Assembly: GCF_016653465.1 (NCBI RefSeq)
Contig: NZ_NHSQ01000090.1
Location: 124,001 to 188,000 of the forward strand
Length of the DNA: 64,000 nt
Reading direction: 5' to 3'
DNA from: Thiocystis minor
GTDB taxonomy: Bacteria; Pseudomonadota; Gammaproteobacteria; Chromatiales; Chromatiaceae
Under the pieces are notes generated by a model that searched no databases, had not been told where the DNA came from, and worked only from the letters and a program-made list of their open reading frames with translations. Both the position numbers and the translations under genes were made by a program. Shown here in pieces: positions 10,987 through 21,673 of the stretch (positions are counted from its first letter, which is position 1; each line of letters begins with the position of its first letter).

Positions 10987-11786
10987 GGCGCGGCATCCGG
11001 CGGCAATGTCCGCGCAACCCGCAGACCATAGCTGTAGGCCCGGAAGGTGGGCGTGTAGTAGAAACGGAACGCGGAACGGCTGCCATAGGGATAGAGATAC
11101 CAGGCGCCGCCACGCTGACCGTATAACACCGTGCCGTCCTTGGTGGTCTTGCAGTTGGTGGTCCAGGCCGTGCCATCCGTGGGCGCGCCGCGATAGTCCT
11201 CGTGATAGCAATCCCGCACCCATTCCAGGACGTTGCCGTGCATGTCGTACAGCCCCCAGGGATTGGCCGGCATCTGTCCGACCGGATGGGTCCGTTCGCC
11301 CGACGAAGCGACGTACCAGGCATACCGCCCCAGTTCGGCCTCGCTGTCGCCAAACCAGTAGGCGGTCGTCGTGCCGGCGCGCGCGGCATATTCCCATTCG
11401 GCCTCGCTCGGCAGGCGATAACAGTCGCGACAGCCTTCCCGTTCGTTCAGCGCGCGGATGAAGTCCTGGGCGTCGTTCCAGGAGACCTGTTCCACCGGGT
11501 TGGTTTGGCCTTTGAAGTGGGACGGATTGTCGCCCATCACCTGTTCCCATTGCGCCTGCGTGACCTCGGTCTCGCCCAGATAAAACGGCGTGCCGAACCG
11601 CACGGGATGCTGAGGTATCTCGCTCCGCCCGCAGGTCGCGGTGTCGGGATCGCAGCCCATTCGGAAGGCGCCAGTTGGGATCAGTCTGAACCGCATGCCG
11701 ATGTCATTGGTGTAGGTGTCCGGTGCCCCGGCAAGCGCGGACAGGACGGCGGCCAGCAGGGCGAGAGCGAACACGGTCGCTTGCAT
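10983..11786 (-). CDS. Secreted formylglycine-generating-enzyme (SUMF1)-like protein
   Basis: 267 residues from the ATG at 11786. This start gives a signal peptide (MQATVFALALLAAVLSALAGA) and avoids overlap with the upstream DUF89 gene; the longer frame to 11861 would overlap it. The body is an FGE-sulfatase fold: MRFRLIPTGAFRMG, ETEVTQAQWEQVMG, NPVEQVSWNDAQDFIRALN, RLPSEAEWEYAARAG, WGLYDMHGNVLEWVRDCY, and a final GGAWY...GLRVAR. Family members bind or modify proteins in the periplasm; many are not true sulfatase activators. No sulfatase gene is present here, so the substrate is unknown. It is the middle gene of a DUF89-SUMF1-YchJ set. Confidence 0.85.
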   Translation of the reverse strand: MQATVFALALLAAVLSALAGAPDTYTNDIGMRFRLIPTGAFRMGCDPDTATCGRSEIPQHPVRFGTPFYLGETEVTQAQWEQVMGDNPSHFKGQTNPVEQVSWNDAQDFIRALNEREGCRDCYRLPSEAEWEYAARAGTTTAYWFGDSEAELGRYAWYVASSGERTHPVGQMPANPWGLYDMHGNVLEWVRDCYHEDYRGAPTDGTAWTTNCKTTKDGTVLYGQRGGAWYLYPYGSRSAFRFYYTPTFRAYSYGLRVARTLPPDAAP

Positions 11787-11827
11787 TGCGAGCAACGTCC
11801 GTGGGTCGATCCTGGAGGATGCGGCGC

Positions 11828-12712
11828 TCACGCTTGCGCCTCGCGGGCACCATCGACCCATTGGCCCAGTTCGCGCGGCGGCTTCAGGACGACGCTACCG
11901 AGCGGGACGTTCAGATCGTCTGCAATGACGGGACACTTGGCCTGGAGAAGAAAAAAGACCGGCGCGCGAATCTCGCTCAGTGTCTCGTAGTTCGCCTGAC
12001 CCTTGGCGACGATCAGCGGCGCCCGCGCGAAGCGCTCGCGGAATGCCGGGGAACAGTGATCGAGCAGGGTGCCAGGTGCGTCGGAGCCGCTATCGACGAG
12101 CGTGGCGACGGCCTCCAGACCGGCGGCCAGCGCATCCTCTCGCGTCGCATCGTTGATCACCGGCCCGCCCTTGACCACGTAGGTCACCGGCAGATCGAGC
12201 GTCTCGATCAGGACGCGATCGAAGACGGTTTCACCGGCATTGTCGGCCAGGTACAGAATCGCATCGGCTGTGCGCAGCGCCTGACGCAGTTGCGCCAGAC
12301 CGTCGATGGCGAAGGGCTGCGCGAGCACGCGCTCCAGCGTCGAGTGCAGGTCATAGCCTTCTGCCACGCCGTCGTCGATGATGTTGCCGGCAATGGCGAT
12401 CCGCACGGCGGTCTCCAGCGGATCGGGCGCGGTGCGCACGCGTTCGCGCAAGTCGGGGAGCAGGGCCAGCGCCTGTTCGGTGGCGTCCCGCTTGCTTTCG
12501 CGATAAGGGTCGGACGTGTGGGTCCGCTCGCGGACCAGGCGATGGATGCGCTCCGCCATCACCGGCGGCGTGGCCTCCAGCGGCAGCGCGCGCAGTTGGT
12601 CCATGGTCTCCAGCAGGATCTCGTGCTGCCGTTCCGCCGAGGCATGGGCACGGCGGGCCGCGCTCAACGCCTGACGCAGAAAACAGGGATAGCAGTCTAA
12701 AAAGATCTTCAT
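11828..12712 (-). CDS. DUF89 / ARMT1-like damage-control phosphatase
   Basis: 294 residues, the normal length for the short prokaryotic DUF89 form. It begins MKIFLDCYPCFLRQAL with the CxxC of this group, and carries the metal-binding core LADNAGETVFDRVLIETL, then VKGGPVINDATREDAL and IVAKGQANYETLSE near the C-terminus. DUF89 proteins are metal-dependent phosphatases that remove harmful phosphorylated metabolites. It is first in a short leftward set with the SUMF1-like and ychJ genes. A copy of a 34-nt intergenic repeat lies about 90 nt upstream. Confidence 0.85.
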   Translation of the reverse strand: MKIFLDCYPCFLRQALSAARRAHASAERQHEILLETMDQLRALPLEATPPVMAERIHRLVRERTHTSDPYRESKRDATEQALALLPDLRERVRTAPDPLETAVRIAIAGNIIDDGVAEGYDLHSTLERVLAQPFAIDGLAQLRQALRTADAILYLADNAGETVFDRVLIETLDLPVTYVVKGGPVINDATREDALAAGLEAVATLVDSGSDAPGTLLDHCSPAFRERFARAPLIVAKGQANYETLSEIRAPVFFLLQAKCPVIADDLNVPLGSVVLKPPRELGQWVDGAREAQA

Positions 12713-12801
12713 AGGGTGAGGTTCACTCGGTTTTTCGTCTTCATGGATGAGGTGCTCGCGAAGGTCATCGCGATCTTCGAATAATCCGTAACCCCTTTTG
12801 C

Positions 12802-12835
12802 TTTTCTTCGTGTCCTTTGCGCCTTTGCGGTTCCA
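12802..12835. repeat. 34-nt intergenic repeat, copy A
   Basis: The 34 bases here match 18898-18931 with two differences, including the run TTCTTCGTGTCCTTTG and the end GCGGTTCCA. The two copies sit outside either end of the BvgS-like kinase gene and its CheY neighbour, in the same orientation. Confidence 0.7.
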
Positions 12836-12849
12836 GCCGAATGAAGGCT

Positions 12850-15800
12850 TCAGGATCCGTCGGGCGCGTGCGTGAGCGCGCGTTCCATGGTGTCCAATTC
12901 CGTCAGCGCCGCCTCGAAATCGTATTCCTCGATGGCCTGGGTCATCCGGATCAGCGAAGGCGTCAGGGGCGTACCGGACAAGAGCGGCTCCAGCGTCTCG
13001 ATCAGGTCGGCGGCGTCCGTGTCGTCGTCCTGGAGCAAGGCGCGCAGTCGGTGCAGCATCGGCTCCAACTCGCCCCGATCGACCGCGCCCGTCCCCGACT
13101 CAATCGCCTGTGGTTGCTCCAGCGCGGCAAGCCCCCGGAGTACCGGCTCCAGCGCCGCGAGCGTGTCGGCTAGCCGGGCGTCGATCCTTGCCTGGTCCTG
13201 ACGCGCGTTGCATGCCAGTTCCAGCCGTCGCGCAGCCTCTTCGATCCCTGTGGCACCGATATTCCCGGCCACGCCTTTCAGCGAGTGCGCGCAACGGGTC
13301 GCGCCCTCGGGATCGTCATCCATGCGCGCCGCCGCGAATTGCGCCGCGAAATCGCGCTGACTCTCGCGGAACTTGAGCAGCAGCCGGCGATAGAGCGTCG
13401 GATTGTGCTGGGTGATCGCAAGTCCAGCGGCGGTGTCGATGCCGGGCAGATCGGGGATCTCCAGGCTGGCGTCCGCGAGGCTGGGCGGCGTACTGGCCGC
13501 TGTCGTCTCCGCCGCTGGCCGTGCGGGGACGATCCATTTCGCCATCGTCGCGAACATCTCGCGCACGTTGATGGGCTTGCCGATGTGGTCGTTCATGCCC
13601 GACTCCAGCGCCTTCTCGCGATCGCCGGTCATCACATTGGCGGTCATGGCGATCACCGGCAGCGACTGGTAGCGCGCCTGCCGGCGGATCTCCCGCGTCG
13701 CCTCGTAGCCGTCCATCACAGGCATCTGGCAGTCCATCAGCACGCCGTCGTAGCGGGAGACGGCGAGCATCTCCAGCGCCTCCTGACCATGGTTCGCGAC
13801 CTCGACGCTCAGTCCGTTCATCGTCAAGAGTTCCAGCGCCAGTTCCTGATTGATCTCGTTGTCCTCCACCAGCAGCACATGCGCGCCGCGCAGCCGGGCA
13901 ATCGCCTCCGATGCCTCTTCCTGACGCCCGGTGGCGCGCGCCCTGGACGCGACCTCCCGCCCGATCGCCACCATGATGGTATCGAGCAGGGTGGATGGCG
14001 TCACCGGCTTGGTCAGGAAACCGGCCAGATCCAGCCCAGCCGCCGCCTGCCGCGCCTCTTCCCGCCCGTAGGCGGTGACCATGATCATGGTCGGCACATG
14101 GGTAATCCGGGCATTGCCCTGAATGGCGCGAATGGTCTCGACACCGTCCATCCCCGGCATCTTCCAATCCATCAGCACCAGATCGTAAGGCGCCTGTGCG
14201 TCGGACTGCTCCAGCAGTGCGATCGCCGTGGGTCCGGTCCCGGCCTGATCGACCCGGAAGCCGAAGGCCGCCAGGATTTCGGACAGGATTTCCCGCGAGG
14301 TGGCATTGTCGTCCACGATCAGAACATGTAACGGATGCAACTCGTCGGTCTTGGTACGGCGTTGCGAGACCTCGCCCAGTTGTGGCGCGAACCGGGCGGT
14401 AAACGTGAAGGTGCTGCCCTTGCCAAGCGCGCTCTCGACCCGGATGTCACCGCCCATCATGTCGGTGAGCTTTTTGGAGATGGCGAGTCCCAGCCCGGTG
14501 CCGCCGTATTTGCGGGTGGTCGACATGTCGGCCTGACTGAAGGACTGGAAGAGTCGTTCCAGGTGTTCCGGCGACATCCCGATGCCGGTATCGCGCACCG
14601 TGAAGTGCAGCAGAACACTGTCCTCCGAGGTGTCGAGCGCGGCAACGGAGACGACGATTTCGCCGCCCGGCTCGGTGAATTTCACCGCGTTGTTGCCGAG
14701 ATTGATCAGGATCTGACCCAGGCGCAGCGGGTCGCCGATGAGCGCCATCGGCACCTCCGGGCGTAGATCGAACATGAGTTCGACGCCCCGTTCCTCCGCC
14801 TTGAGCCCCAGCAGGCTGGCGAGGTTGTCCATGACATCCTCAAGCCGGAAGTCGATCGACTCCATCTCCAGCTTGCCCGCCTCGATCTTGGAGAAGTCGA
14901 GAATGTCGTTGATGATCCCGAGCAGCGCCTCGGCCGAGCGGTGGACCTTTTCGATATAGTTGCGCTGTTTGTGGTCGAGTTCGGTCTGTAGGGCCAGATG
15001 AGACATGCCGATGATGGCGTTCATCGGGGTGCGGATCTCGTGCGACATGTTGGCGAGAAACTCCGATTTGGCCCGCGTCGCGTCTTCGGCCACGTCCCGC
15101 GCCAGCTCCAATGCCTCATGAAGCTGCTTCAGGTTGTCGATGTCGGCGCGAATGCCTGCCACCCGCGTGGGCCGGCCATCGGCGTCGCGCTCGATCACCT
15201 GGCCGGCGTCAAGCAGCCATTTCCAGCCTCCCTCGGCACAGCGCACGCGATATTCGGCGCGATAGGCGGCGGTCTCGCCGTCCAGATGTTGACGGAACCG
15301 CTCGGCGGCCTGCGTCACGTCATCCGGGTGGATCTGCTGGCGCAGAAACCCCTGACCGCCGATGACGCGCGACCATTTTTCGTCCGTCTCGCGAATGTCG
15401 CCGGGATCGTAGCCGAGCATGGCGGCGAAATTCGCGTTGGCGAATTCCTCGTCGCGCTGGGGAAAATACTCCCACAGACCCAGATTCGCGGCGCTGGCGG
15501 CGGCTTCCAGGCGTGCCTCGCTGTCGCGGATGCGCGCCTCCGCCTGCTTGCGGTCGGTGATATCGAGCAGCCAGCCAAGCACCCCTGGCTCGCCCTGATA
15601 GTTGAAGGCGATGAAGGTGGCGAGCATGTCGCGGACCTGATGACCGCGTCCGTACATCTGCAATTCATGATTCTCGACCCGACCCTGCGTCGACAGTTGC
15701 TCAAGGATCGTCGCGCGTTCCGCCGGGTGGACATAGTGCATGCTCGCCGGGTCGCCGACCTTGACATCGAGCATGTCGAGAAACCGGGGATTCGCGAACC

Positions 15801-18384
15801 GGAAGATGCCCTGGGTGGAGATCGCCACCCCGAGCGGCGTGGTGTCGAGCAGCGACTTGAGTTGCGCGCGTTCCTCGGCGAGGGTCGCCTCCACCTGTTT
15901 GCGCTCGGTGAGATCCCTGGTCATGGCGATAAAGTGCGTGACCTTGCCCGCGTCGTCGGTGACCGGGGCAATGGAAATGGAGCCCCAGTAGAGTTCGCCG
16001 TTTTTCTTGCGGTTGCGGATCTCGCTGTGCCAGATCCGACCGGCCTGGATGCTCTCCCACAGCTCGGCATAGCGCTCGGGCGGGGTCAGGCCGCTTTTCA
16101 GGAGGCGCGGGTTCTGCCCGATCGCCTCGGCGGTGCTGTAGCCGGTGAGCTTGGTGAACATGGGGTTGACATGCTCGATGCGTCCCGCGACATCGGTGAT
16201 CACGATGCACAGCGGGTTCTGTTCGACCGCCTGAGCCAGTTTGCGCAACTCGTTGGTGCGCGCCTCGACCAGCAATTCCAGGCGGGCGCGGGTGCGCTCG
16301 CCAAGCCAGATGAGGAGCGCAGTGAGACCCAGCGCGAGGAGCGCGATCCCGAACAGCGAGCCCAGCACCAGCAGGCGCATGGTGCGATAGGGCGCGAGCG
16401 CTTCGGTCAGGTCGATTTCGGTGGCCAGACCGATGCCGAGCGGCGCCGACCAGGTCCATGCTCCGATGACCTCGACGCCGCGATAATCGCGATAGCCGTC
16501 CGTATCCAAGCCATCCCGCCCGCTCAGGGCCGCGCGGGCCATCCGGGTCAATGGCCATTGGGCGCGCAGGGCGGGGGGCCGATACCCCTCCAGCAGGTTG
16601 CCGCCGGGATCGCGCGCGCGCAGACCCAGCAGGCTGGTTTCGTCGCGGTAGTAGGCGGCAACAGGCGCCAGCGCGTCGGCAAAACGCGAGGGCGTCAGCA
16701 GTCTGGCGTCACGATCGAAGGCGTAGGTCTCGCCGGTCTCGCTCACCCGCGCAACCTGGGCGAGCGGGCTGAATTCCAGACGCGGATCGAAGCGGAGCGC
16801 GAGCACGGCAAGAATCTGGCCCGCGGCATCCTTCACCGGGGTGATGAGGAACATCGCGGCGGAGCGCGTCGCTGGCTTGTCCGCTTTCTCCAGAGACGGC
16901 ATCTCTTCGTAGACCGGCGGAACGAACAGAGTTTCTCCGCTTAGGGCGCGATCGAAGACATCGGGTTGCCACGCGGCAATGCGCGTGCGCTCGCCAAGTT
17001 CGCGCTCCTGCGTGGCGGCGAGGACGCGGCGATCCGGTGCAATGAGGCTAAAGCCCGTCGCATTCATGGTCTCCAGCGGCTGCCGGTACAGCTCGCGGAG
17101 CGCTTGTTGCGCCGGGTGGTCGCGGAGGGTCGCGGCCGTGCTCGGCGGTCTCGAGAGCTGCTGGACCCAGAGCGGGAGCGCTGGCACCTGTGCCATGACG
17201 CGAATCTCGCGTACATGGCTCTCCAGCCAGATCCGCGTCGAGTGCGCCGCCGACCGGTTGACGGTGACCAGCGTCTCGCCCAGTTCCGCGCGCAATTGAC
17301 GCTCCATGTCGTGCAGGCCATGGAGCGCGACCGTGAAGACCACCGCCAGGAAGAGCGCGATGACGGCCAATCCGACCTGACGCAGACGGCGCCGCTCGAT
17401 CAGCCGATCCTCGGCGCCTTGCCCCATCCGGCGCAGGGCGATCAGGGTCAGCGTCAGCACTGCGACCATGCCGGCAATCCAGGGTGCGGCGGACCAGAGC
17501 GAAAACCGCGTGGCCCGCTGGCTCGCCGTCTCGCCGCCCGCGACCGCCGAGGTCTGTTGCAACCACCGCTGCCGCAGGGTGTCGATCACCTCCGGCGCGA
17601 CCGCGGCCATCGCCTTGTCGAGCGCCGAGCGCAGCAGCGGCCAGTCGTTGCGCACCCCGATGCGCATGTGCGCGATGTCCGGGTCGCCGATCGCCAACTC
17701 GCCCGTGATTTTCAAGTTCGTCAGCAGATTTTTCTTGATCTGATAGCGCAGCACCGCATCCCGGCCCAGCGCCGCATCGGCCTGACCGAGGGCGACCGCC
17801 TTCAGCGATGCCAGGGCATCGGCGACCGGCAGCCGTCGAATCGTTGGATACTCCCTGGTCAGCACATCCTCGTAAAAGAACCCCTTTGGCAAGGCGACTG
17901 TGCGCCCTGCCAGTTCCGCGATGCTTTGGATGGGGTCGTCCAAGCGGCTGACGATGACGTTGGGGGTCGTGGCGTAGGGTTCGGTGAAGAGCAGGTATTG
18001 CCGACGTTCCTCGGTCTGCACGATGTTGAGCATCAGATCGAGATCCTTATCGCGGATCCGTTCCAGGAACTGGTTCCAACTCGGGCCGCTTTGATAGTCG
18101 ACCTGGAGGCCCAGCTTGTCGGCTAGCAGGTTCATGTAATCGATGGAAAAACCGCGCGGCTCGCCATTTGCGTGAAAATTAAACGGCGGCCAGTCCTGTT
18201 CGTTGTGTACGCGAATCCGGGGGTGTTGTCGCAGCCATTCACGCTCCGGCTCGGACAGTGGGATCTCGGCGGCGGGCAGCGGGGTCGCTCCATCCCGGGT
18301 GGCGACGGGCGCGCCGACGGGCCATGTCAAGAGGGCCACAAGGATTAAGAGGGCTGGAAGATACCCGGTGAATTGGCTGCGCAT
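12850..18384 (-). CDS. BvgS/EvgS-like hybrid sensor histidine kinase
   Basis: 1844 residues. Signal/TM near 8-25; a periplasmic SBP_bac_3 (Venus-flytrap) domain about 45-275 with DWPPFNF and [17 protein letters not shown] near 295-317 and 335-358; a large extracytoplasmic Cache-like region about 365-660; TM about 665-690; three PAS domains about 700-1100; HisKA with H1115 ([17 protein letters not shown]); HATPase_c; receiver 1 near D1403 ([10 protein letters not shown]); receiver 2 near D1550 (VLMDCQMP); Hpt near H1699 (AHSLKG). Such proteins sense amino acids or related solutes and run an internal phosphorelay. The combination of an SBP domain and a second periplasmic sensor is unusual. It is 45 nt downstream of a CheY-like gene on the same strand. 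Confidence 0.92.
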   Translation of the reverse strand: MRSQFTGYLPALLILVALLTWPVGAPVATRDGATPLPAAEIPLSEPEREWLRQHPRIRVHNEQDWPPFNFHANGEPRGFSIDYMNLLADKLGLQVDYQSGPSWNQFLERIRDKDLDLMLNIVQTEERRQYLLFTEPYATTPNVIVSRLDDPIQSIAELAGRTVALPKGFFYEDVLTREYPTIRRLPVADALASLKAVALGQADAALGRDAVLRYQIKKNLLTNLKITGELAIGDPDIAHMRIGVRNDWPLLRSALDKAMAAVAPEVIDTLRQRWLQQTSAVAGGETASQRATRFSLWSAAPWIAGMVAVLTLTLIALRRMGQGAEDRLIERRRLRQVGLAVIALFLAVVFTVALHGLHDMERQLRAELGETLVTVNRSAAHSTRIWLESHVREIRVMAQVPALPLWVQQLSRPPSTAATLRDHPAQQALRELYRQPLETMNATGFSLIAPDRRVLAATQERELGERTRIAAWQPDVFDRALSGETLFVPPVYEEMPSLEKADKPATRSAAMFLITPVKDAAGQILAVLALRFDPRLEFSPLAQVARVSETGETYAFDRDARLLTPSRFADALAPVAAYYRDETSLLGLRARDPGGNLLEGYRPPALRAQWPLTRMARAALSGRDGLDTDGYRDYRGVEVIGAWTWSAPLGIGLATEIDLTEALAPYRTMRLLVLGSLFGIALLALGLTALLIWLGERTRARLELLVEARTNELRKLAQAVEQNPLCIVITDVAGRIEHVNPMFTKLTGYSTAEAIGQNPRLLKSGLTPPERYAELWESIQAGRIWHSEIRNRKKNGELYWGSISIAPVTDDAGKVTHFIAMTRDLTERKQVEATLAEERAQLKSLLDTTPLGVAISTQGIFRFANPRFLDMLDVKVGDPASMHYVHPAERATILEQLSTQGRVENHELQMYGRGHQVRDMLATFIAFNYQGEPGVLGWLLDITDRKQAEARIRDSEARLEAAASAANLGLWEYFPQRDEEFANANFAAMLGYDPGDIRETDEKWSRVIGGQGFLRQQIHPDDVTQAAERFRQHLDGETAAYRAEYRVRCAEGGWKWLLDAGQVIERDADGRPTRVAGIRADIDNLKQLHEALELARDVAEDATRAKSEFLANMSHEIRTPMNAIIGMSHLALQTELDHKQRNYIEKVHRSAEALLGIINDILDFSKIEAGKLEMESIDFRLEDVMDNLASLLGLKAEERGVELMFDLRPEVPMALIGDPLRLGQILINLGNNAVKFTEPGGEIVVSVAALDTSEDSVLLHFTVRDTGIGMSPEHLERLFQSFSQADMSTTRKYGGTGLGLAISKKLTDMMGGDIRVESALGKGSTFTFTARFAPQLGEVSQRRTKTDELHPLHVLIVDDNATSREILSEILAAFGFRVDQAGTGPTAIALLEQSDAQAPYDLVLMDWKMPGMDGVETIRAIQGNARITHVPTMIMVTAYGREEARQAAAGLDLAGFLTKPVTPSTLLDTIMVAIGREVASRARATGRQEEASEAIARLRGAHVLLVEDNEINQELALELLTMNGLSVEVANHGQEALEMLAVSRYDGVLMDCQMPVMDGYEATREIRRQARYQSLPVIAMTANVMTGDREKALESGMNDHIGKPINVREMFATMAKWIVPARPAAETTAASTPPSLADASLEIPDLPGIDTAAGLAITQHNPTLYRRLLLKFRESQRDFAAQFAAARMDDDPEGATRCAHSLKGVAGNIGATGIEEAARRLELACNARQDQARIDARLADTLAALEPVLRGLAALEQPQAIESGTGAVDRGELEPMLHRLRALLQDDDTDAADLIETLEPLLSGTPLTPSLIRMTQAIEEYDFEAALTELDTMERALTHAPDGS

Positions 18385-18429
18385 GATCGATCACGTCCTT
18401 AATCGGCGGTTTCCGGGTTGGAAATCGCC

Positions 18430-18813
18430 TTATGCTTTCAATACGCTGGCCACGCGCTCCAATAACCGCTCCGGATCGATCGGCTTGACGAGCGTGTCCA
18501 GCGCGCCCAGCGTCAGCCCTTTTGCGCGCTCCGCCGTGTCCGCGCACCCGGTGACGAAGAGGATCGGGATCGCCGCCGTGGCGGGATCAGCCTTCAGTTG
18601 ACGACAGGTCTCGTGTCCGTCCAAGCCGGGCATCATCACGTCGAGCAGGATCAGATCCGGCGCCGGTGCCCTGGCTGCGATCTGCAATGCCTTCTCGCCG
18701 CTGGTGGCCGCCTTGAGCTTGTATGTCTCGCGCAGAATCCCCTTGAGCAGATCGAGATTGGCGGGGGAATCGTCCACGATCAAAATCGTTGGTCGCTCAG
18801 TCATCTCATTCAT
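18430..18813 (-). CDS. CheY-like single-domain response regulator
   Basis: 127 residues, one receiver domain: acidic pair in LIVDDSPAN, phosphoacceptor D58 in [13 protein letters not shown], threonine in FVTG, and lysine in LVKPIDPE. There is no output domain, so it acts by protein contact or as a phosphate shuttle. It lies between the dual-receiver kinase and the BvgS-like kinase, all leftward, and is likely part of their relay. An alternative ATG three codons in is possible. Confidence 0.88.
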   Translation of the reverse strand: MNEMTERPTILIVDDSPANLDLLKGILRETYKLKAATSGEKALQIAARAPAPDLILLDVMMPGLDGHETCRQLKADPATAAIPILFVTGCADTAERAKGLTLGALDTLVKPIDPERLLERVASVLKA

Positions 18814-18829
18814 CCTAAAAGATCGCTTT

Positions 18830-18931
18830 AAACCGCAAAGAACGCAAAGAACGCAAAGGATTGCAATGTGTTGTCCAGATATTGGCCGTCACCCGAATTT
18901 TCTTCGTGTCCTTTGTGCCTTCGCGGTTCCA
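18830..18931. repeat. Intergenic inverted repeat including 34-nt repeat copy B
   Basis: Left arm 18830-18860 (AAACCGCAAAG followed by repeated AACGCAAAG units) is an imperfect reverse complement of the right arm 18898-18931, which is copy B of the 34-nt repeat also seen at 12802. The pair could form a long hairpin between the CheY-like and dual-receiver kinase genes. Confidence 0.65.
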
Positions 18932-18947
18932 ATGACGGAATGGCGTC

Positions 18948-20555
18948 TCAGGCGGCGGGCAGGGTCACCGAAACCGTGGTTCCCCTGTCGTCGGCGGTCT
19001 CCATGTCGATCATCCCGCCCTGGGTTTCGGCCATGAGTTTTGCAGAATAGGTGCCGATGCCGGTTCCCTGTTTTTTGCCCGAGGTGGCGTATTTCTCGAA
19101 AAAGGTGTCGCGGACCGGCGCGGGAACGGCCCCCTGATTATGGATGGCGATCCTGACCTGCAGAAAGTCCGGCTCGATGTCGATCCGGATCGGGCTATCG
19201 CGCGGCGGCGCCTCGGCCGCGTTGCGAAGGAGGTTGGAGAATAGCGCGTGGCACAGCAGTTGTTCGCCGCGCGCCAGGATGGGGTCGGATGATGGTTGCC
19301 GGATGTCCACTTGCATCGCGCCAAAGGCGGCGCGCGTTTCGGCGATGACTTTGCCGAGCAGCTCGGAGAGGTTGAACTCCACCGGCGCGAGTTGGTAGAC
19401 GCCCATCTCCATGCGCTGGAGCGCCAGCGAATGATTCACCATGTCGAGGACGTATTGCGCCGATTCTTCCATGGCGGCCACGGATTCCCGTTGCTCGGGG
19501 AGCAGGTTGTCGCTCTCGGCCAGCGCGTTCGAGAGCGCCAGCAGCGCATTCAGGGGGTTTTTAATGTCGTGCCGCGCCATCCGCTCGATCTCCTCGCGCA
19601 GACGGGCATTTTCCAGCGCCAGCGCGCTCTGCTCGCGCAGTTCGTTTTGCTGACGGCTCAGGCGCAGATGGGTGCGAATGCGCGCCTTGAGTACCGGCGG
19701 GTTGGCCGGTTTGGTGACATAGTCGACCGCCCCGAGTTCGAGCCCGGCAATCACGTCGTCGGTCTCGGCCTTGACGGTCAGAAAGATGATCGGAATATCG
19801 CGGGTGCGCGGGTCGCTCTTGAGTTGGCGGCACACCTCCAAGCCATCCATCTCGGGCATCATGATGTCGAGCAGGATGAGGTGCGGCGGTTCGTCGGAGC
19901 GCGCGATCTGGAGTGCCTTGGCGCCGCTCTTGGCCCCCTTGACGCGATAGTCGTCCTTGAGAATACCGGTGATCAGACGAATGTTGTCGGCGATGTCGTC
20001 GACCGTGAGGATGGTCGCGGCGGCGTCGAACACGCCAGGATGCGAATGCGCGCCGGGTGGCGCCGACCGCGGCACGGCGGTTTCGGGCGGATCCAGACGC
20101 GCGTCTGGCATGAGTGAGCGCGGCCCGGCGCCATCGATCGCGCGCTGTACCTTGCGTTCAAAGGTGCCAAGGGTGAATGGCTTGACGAGAAATTCGGACA
20201 CGCCCGCGTCGATCGCTTGGCGCACCTGGTCGCGGTCGTCCTCGGCGGTGATCAGGATGACGGGGACATCCCGATGCCGCTCGGACTGGCGGATGTACGC
20301 CAACAGCTCCAGGCCATCCATCAGCGGCATGTTCCAGTCGGTGAGCACCAGATCGAAGCGCCATTGATTCAGCAATGCGACCGCTTCCCGTCCGTTCGCC
20401 GCCAGCATGCTGTTCTCGATCCCCATGGCGCGGAGATGGTTTCGCACCAACAGGCGCATCACGCCAATATCGTCGACCACCAGCACGGTTTGTCTCCGCG
20501 TGGATTTCAGATCCGCCTCCGTGTTTAACGAATTCGTGACTTGATATTCTGACAT
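18948..20555 (-). CDS. Histidine kinase with two N-terminal receiver domains
   Basis: 535 residues from the ATG at 20555 (MSEYQVTNSL); the open frame continues upstream but that part is not family-like. Receiver 1 about 22-140 with D73 (LTDWNMPLMDG), CheY-like; receiver 2 about 180-300 with D230 (LILLDIMMPEMDG); short coiled coil; HisKA-type phosphoacceptor H329 in MARHDIKNPLNALLAL; HATPase_c to the end with GTGIGTYSAKLMAE. It has no sensor domain of its own, so it probably integrates phosphate from other kinases. First gene of the leftward set with the CheY-like and BvgS-like genes. It is divergent from cysM. Confidence 0.9.
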   Translation of the reverse strand: MSEYQVTNSLNTEADLKSTRRQTVLVVDDIGVMRLLVRNHLRAMGIENSMLAANGREAVALLNQWRFDLVLTDWNMPLMDGLELLAYIRQSERHRDVPVILITAEDDRDQVRQAIDAGVSEFLVKPFTLGTFERKVQRAIDGAGPRSLMPDARLDPPETAVPRSAPPGAHSHPGVFDAAATILTVDDIADNIRLITGILKDDYRVKGAKSGAKALQIARSDEPPHLILLDIMMPEMDGLEVCRQLKSDPRTRDIPIIFLTVKAETDDVIAGLELGAVDYVTKPANPPVLKARIRTHLRLSRQQNELREQSALALENARLREEIERMARHDIKNPLNALLALSNALAESDNLLPEQRESVAAMEESAQYVLDMVNHSLALQRMEMGVYQLAPVEFNLSELLGKVIAETRAAFGAMQVDIRQPSSDPILARGEQLLCHALFSNLLRNAAEAPPRDSPIRIDIEPDFLQVRIAIHNQGAVPAPVRDTFFEKYATSGKKQGTGIGTYSAKLMAETQGGMIDMETADDRGTTVSVTLPAA

Positions 20556-20745
20556 CTCAACGCGTCCGGATGAAGAGGCGGCCACTGCCCGAGCGCAAGA
20601 GTACAGGCAATCGGCGCTAAAATCCGCGAACACGGGGGCAGGAGTCGCGGCGGGGCGGCGGCACATCGGCCTTGTCAGCGCCGCGCGCGGTCCGGAAATC
20701 GGTTTTACACTACGACCATCGTCATCCTGTCATCGAGTCAATCCC

Positions 20746-21630
20746 ATGCCCCATCCAACCATCGAAGCCTTCGTCGGCAAGACCCCGTTGGTCCGTTTGC
20801 AGCGTCTGCCTGGCGCGACCGACAACCTTATCCTCGCCAAGCTCGAAGGCAACAACCCGGCGGGTTCGGTGAAGGATCGCCCTGCGTTGAACATGATCCG
20901 GCGCGCCGAGGAGCGCGGCACCATCAAACCCGGCGATACCCTGATCGAGGCGACCAGCGGCAACACCGGCATCGCGCTGGCGATGGCCGCGGCCATCCGG
21001 GGTTATCGGATGCGGCTCATCATGCCCGAGAACATGAGCGCGGAGCGGCGCGGGGCGATGAAGAGCTTCGGCGCCGAGATCGTGCTGACGCCCAAGGAGG
21101 GCAGCATGGAGGCGGCCATCGATCTGGCCAACGCCATGGAGGCGCGCGGCGAGGGCATCCGGCTCGATCAGTTCTCCAACCCGGACAACCCCGCCGCCCA
21201 TTACGAGACCACCGGTCCCGAGATCTGGCACGACACCGACGGGCGGGTGACGCACTTCGTCAGCGCCATGGGCACCACGGGCACCATCATGGGCACCGGG
21301 CGCGCGCTCAAGGAACGGAATCCGGCGATCCGGATCGTCGGTGTGCAGCCGGAGGAGGGGGCCAGTATTCCTGGCATCCGGCGTTGGCCAGAGGCGTATC
21401 TGCCGCGCATCTATGATCCCGCCGGGGTCGACCGCATCATTGATGTCTCACAGCCGCTGGCCGAGCAGACCACCCGCGATCTGGCGGCGAAGGAGGGCAT
21501 CTTCGCCGGCATCTCCTCGGGCGGCGCGATTGCCGCGGCGCTGCGTCTCTCGGTCGAGGTCAGCGGCGCGACGATCGTTGTCATTGTCTGCGACCGGGGG
21601 GATCGCTATCTGTCGACCGGGGTGTTTTGA
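20746..21630 (+). CDS. cysM: Cysteine synthase B (O-acetylserine sulfhydrylase)
   Basis: 294 residues, the usual CysM length. PLP lysine K43 in NPAGSVKDRPA, the TSGNTGIALA phosphate loop region, GTTGTIMGTGRAL, and the C-terminal SSGGAIAAALR. CysM makes cysteine from O-acetylserine with sulfide or thiosulfate; the use of thiosulfate is known for this branch, not shown here. It is a lone biosynthetic gene among signalling genes; the next gene begins 43 nt later on the same strand. No strong ribosome-binding site is seen before the ATG. Confidence 0.93.
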   Translation: MPHPTIEAFVGKTPLVRLQRLPGATDNLILAKLEGNNPAGSVKDRPALNMIRRAEERGTIKPGDTLIEATSGNTGIALAMAAAIRGYRMRLIMPENMSAERRGAMKSFGAEIVLTPKEGSMEAAIDLANAMEARGEGIRLDQFSNPDNPAAHYETTGPEIWHDTDGRVTHFVSAMGTTGTIMGTGRALKERNPAIRIVGVQPEEGASIPGIRRWPEAYLPRIYDPAGVDRIIDVSQPLAEQTTRDLAAKEGIFAGISSGGAIAAALRLSVEVSGATIVVIVCDRGDRYLSTGVF

Positions 21631-21673
21631 ACCGCCGCCAGAGAGAGGCCATTTCAAACGATAGGGACGCGCA

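Noticed and set aside
14998-16944. 648-codon plus-strand open frame opposite the BvgS-like kinase gene
   Set aside because: Antisense to a protein with clear PAS and kinase motifs; composition is typical of GC-rich shadow frames and no domain is recognisable. The same holds for open frames opposite msbA (30269-32101), the first hybrid kinase (7849-9384) and rne (46215-47048).
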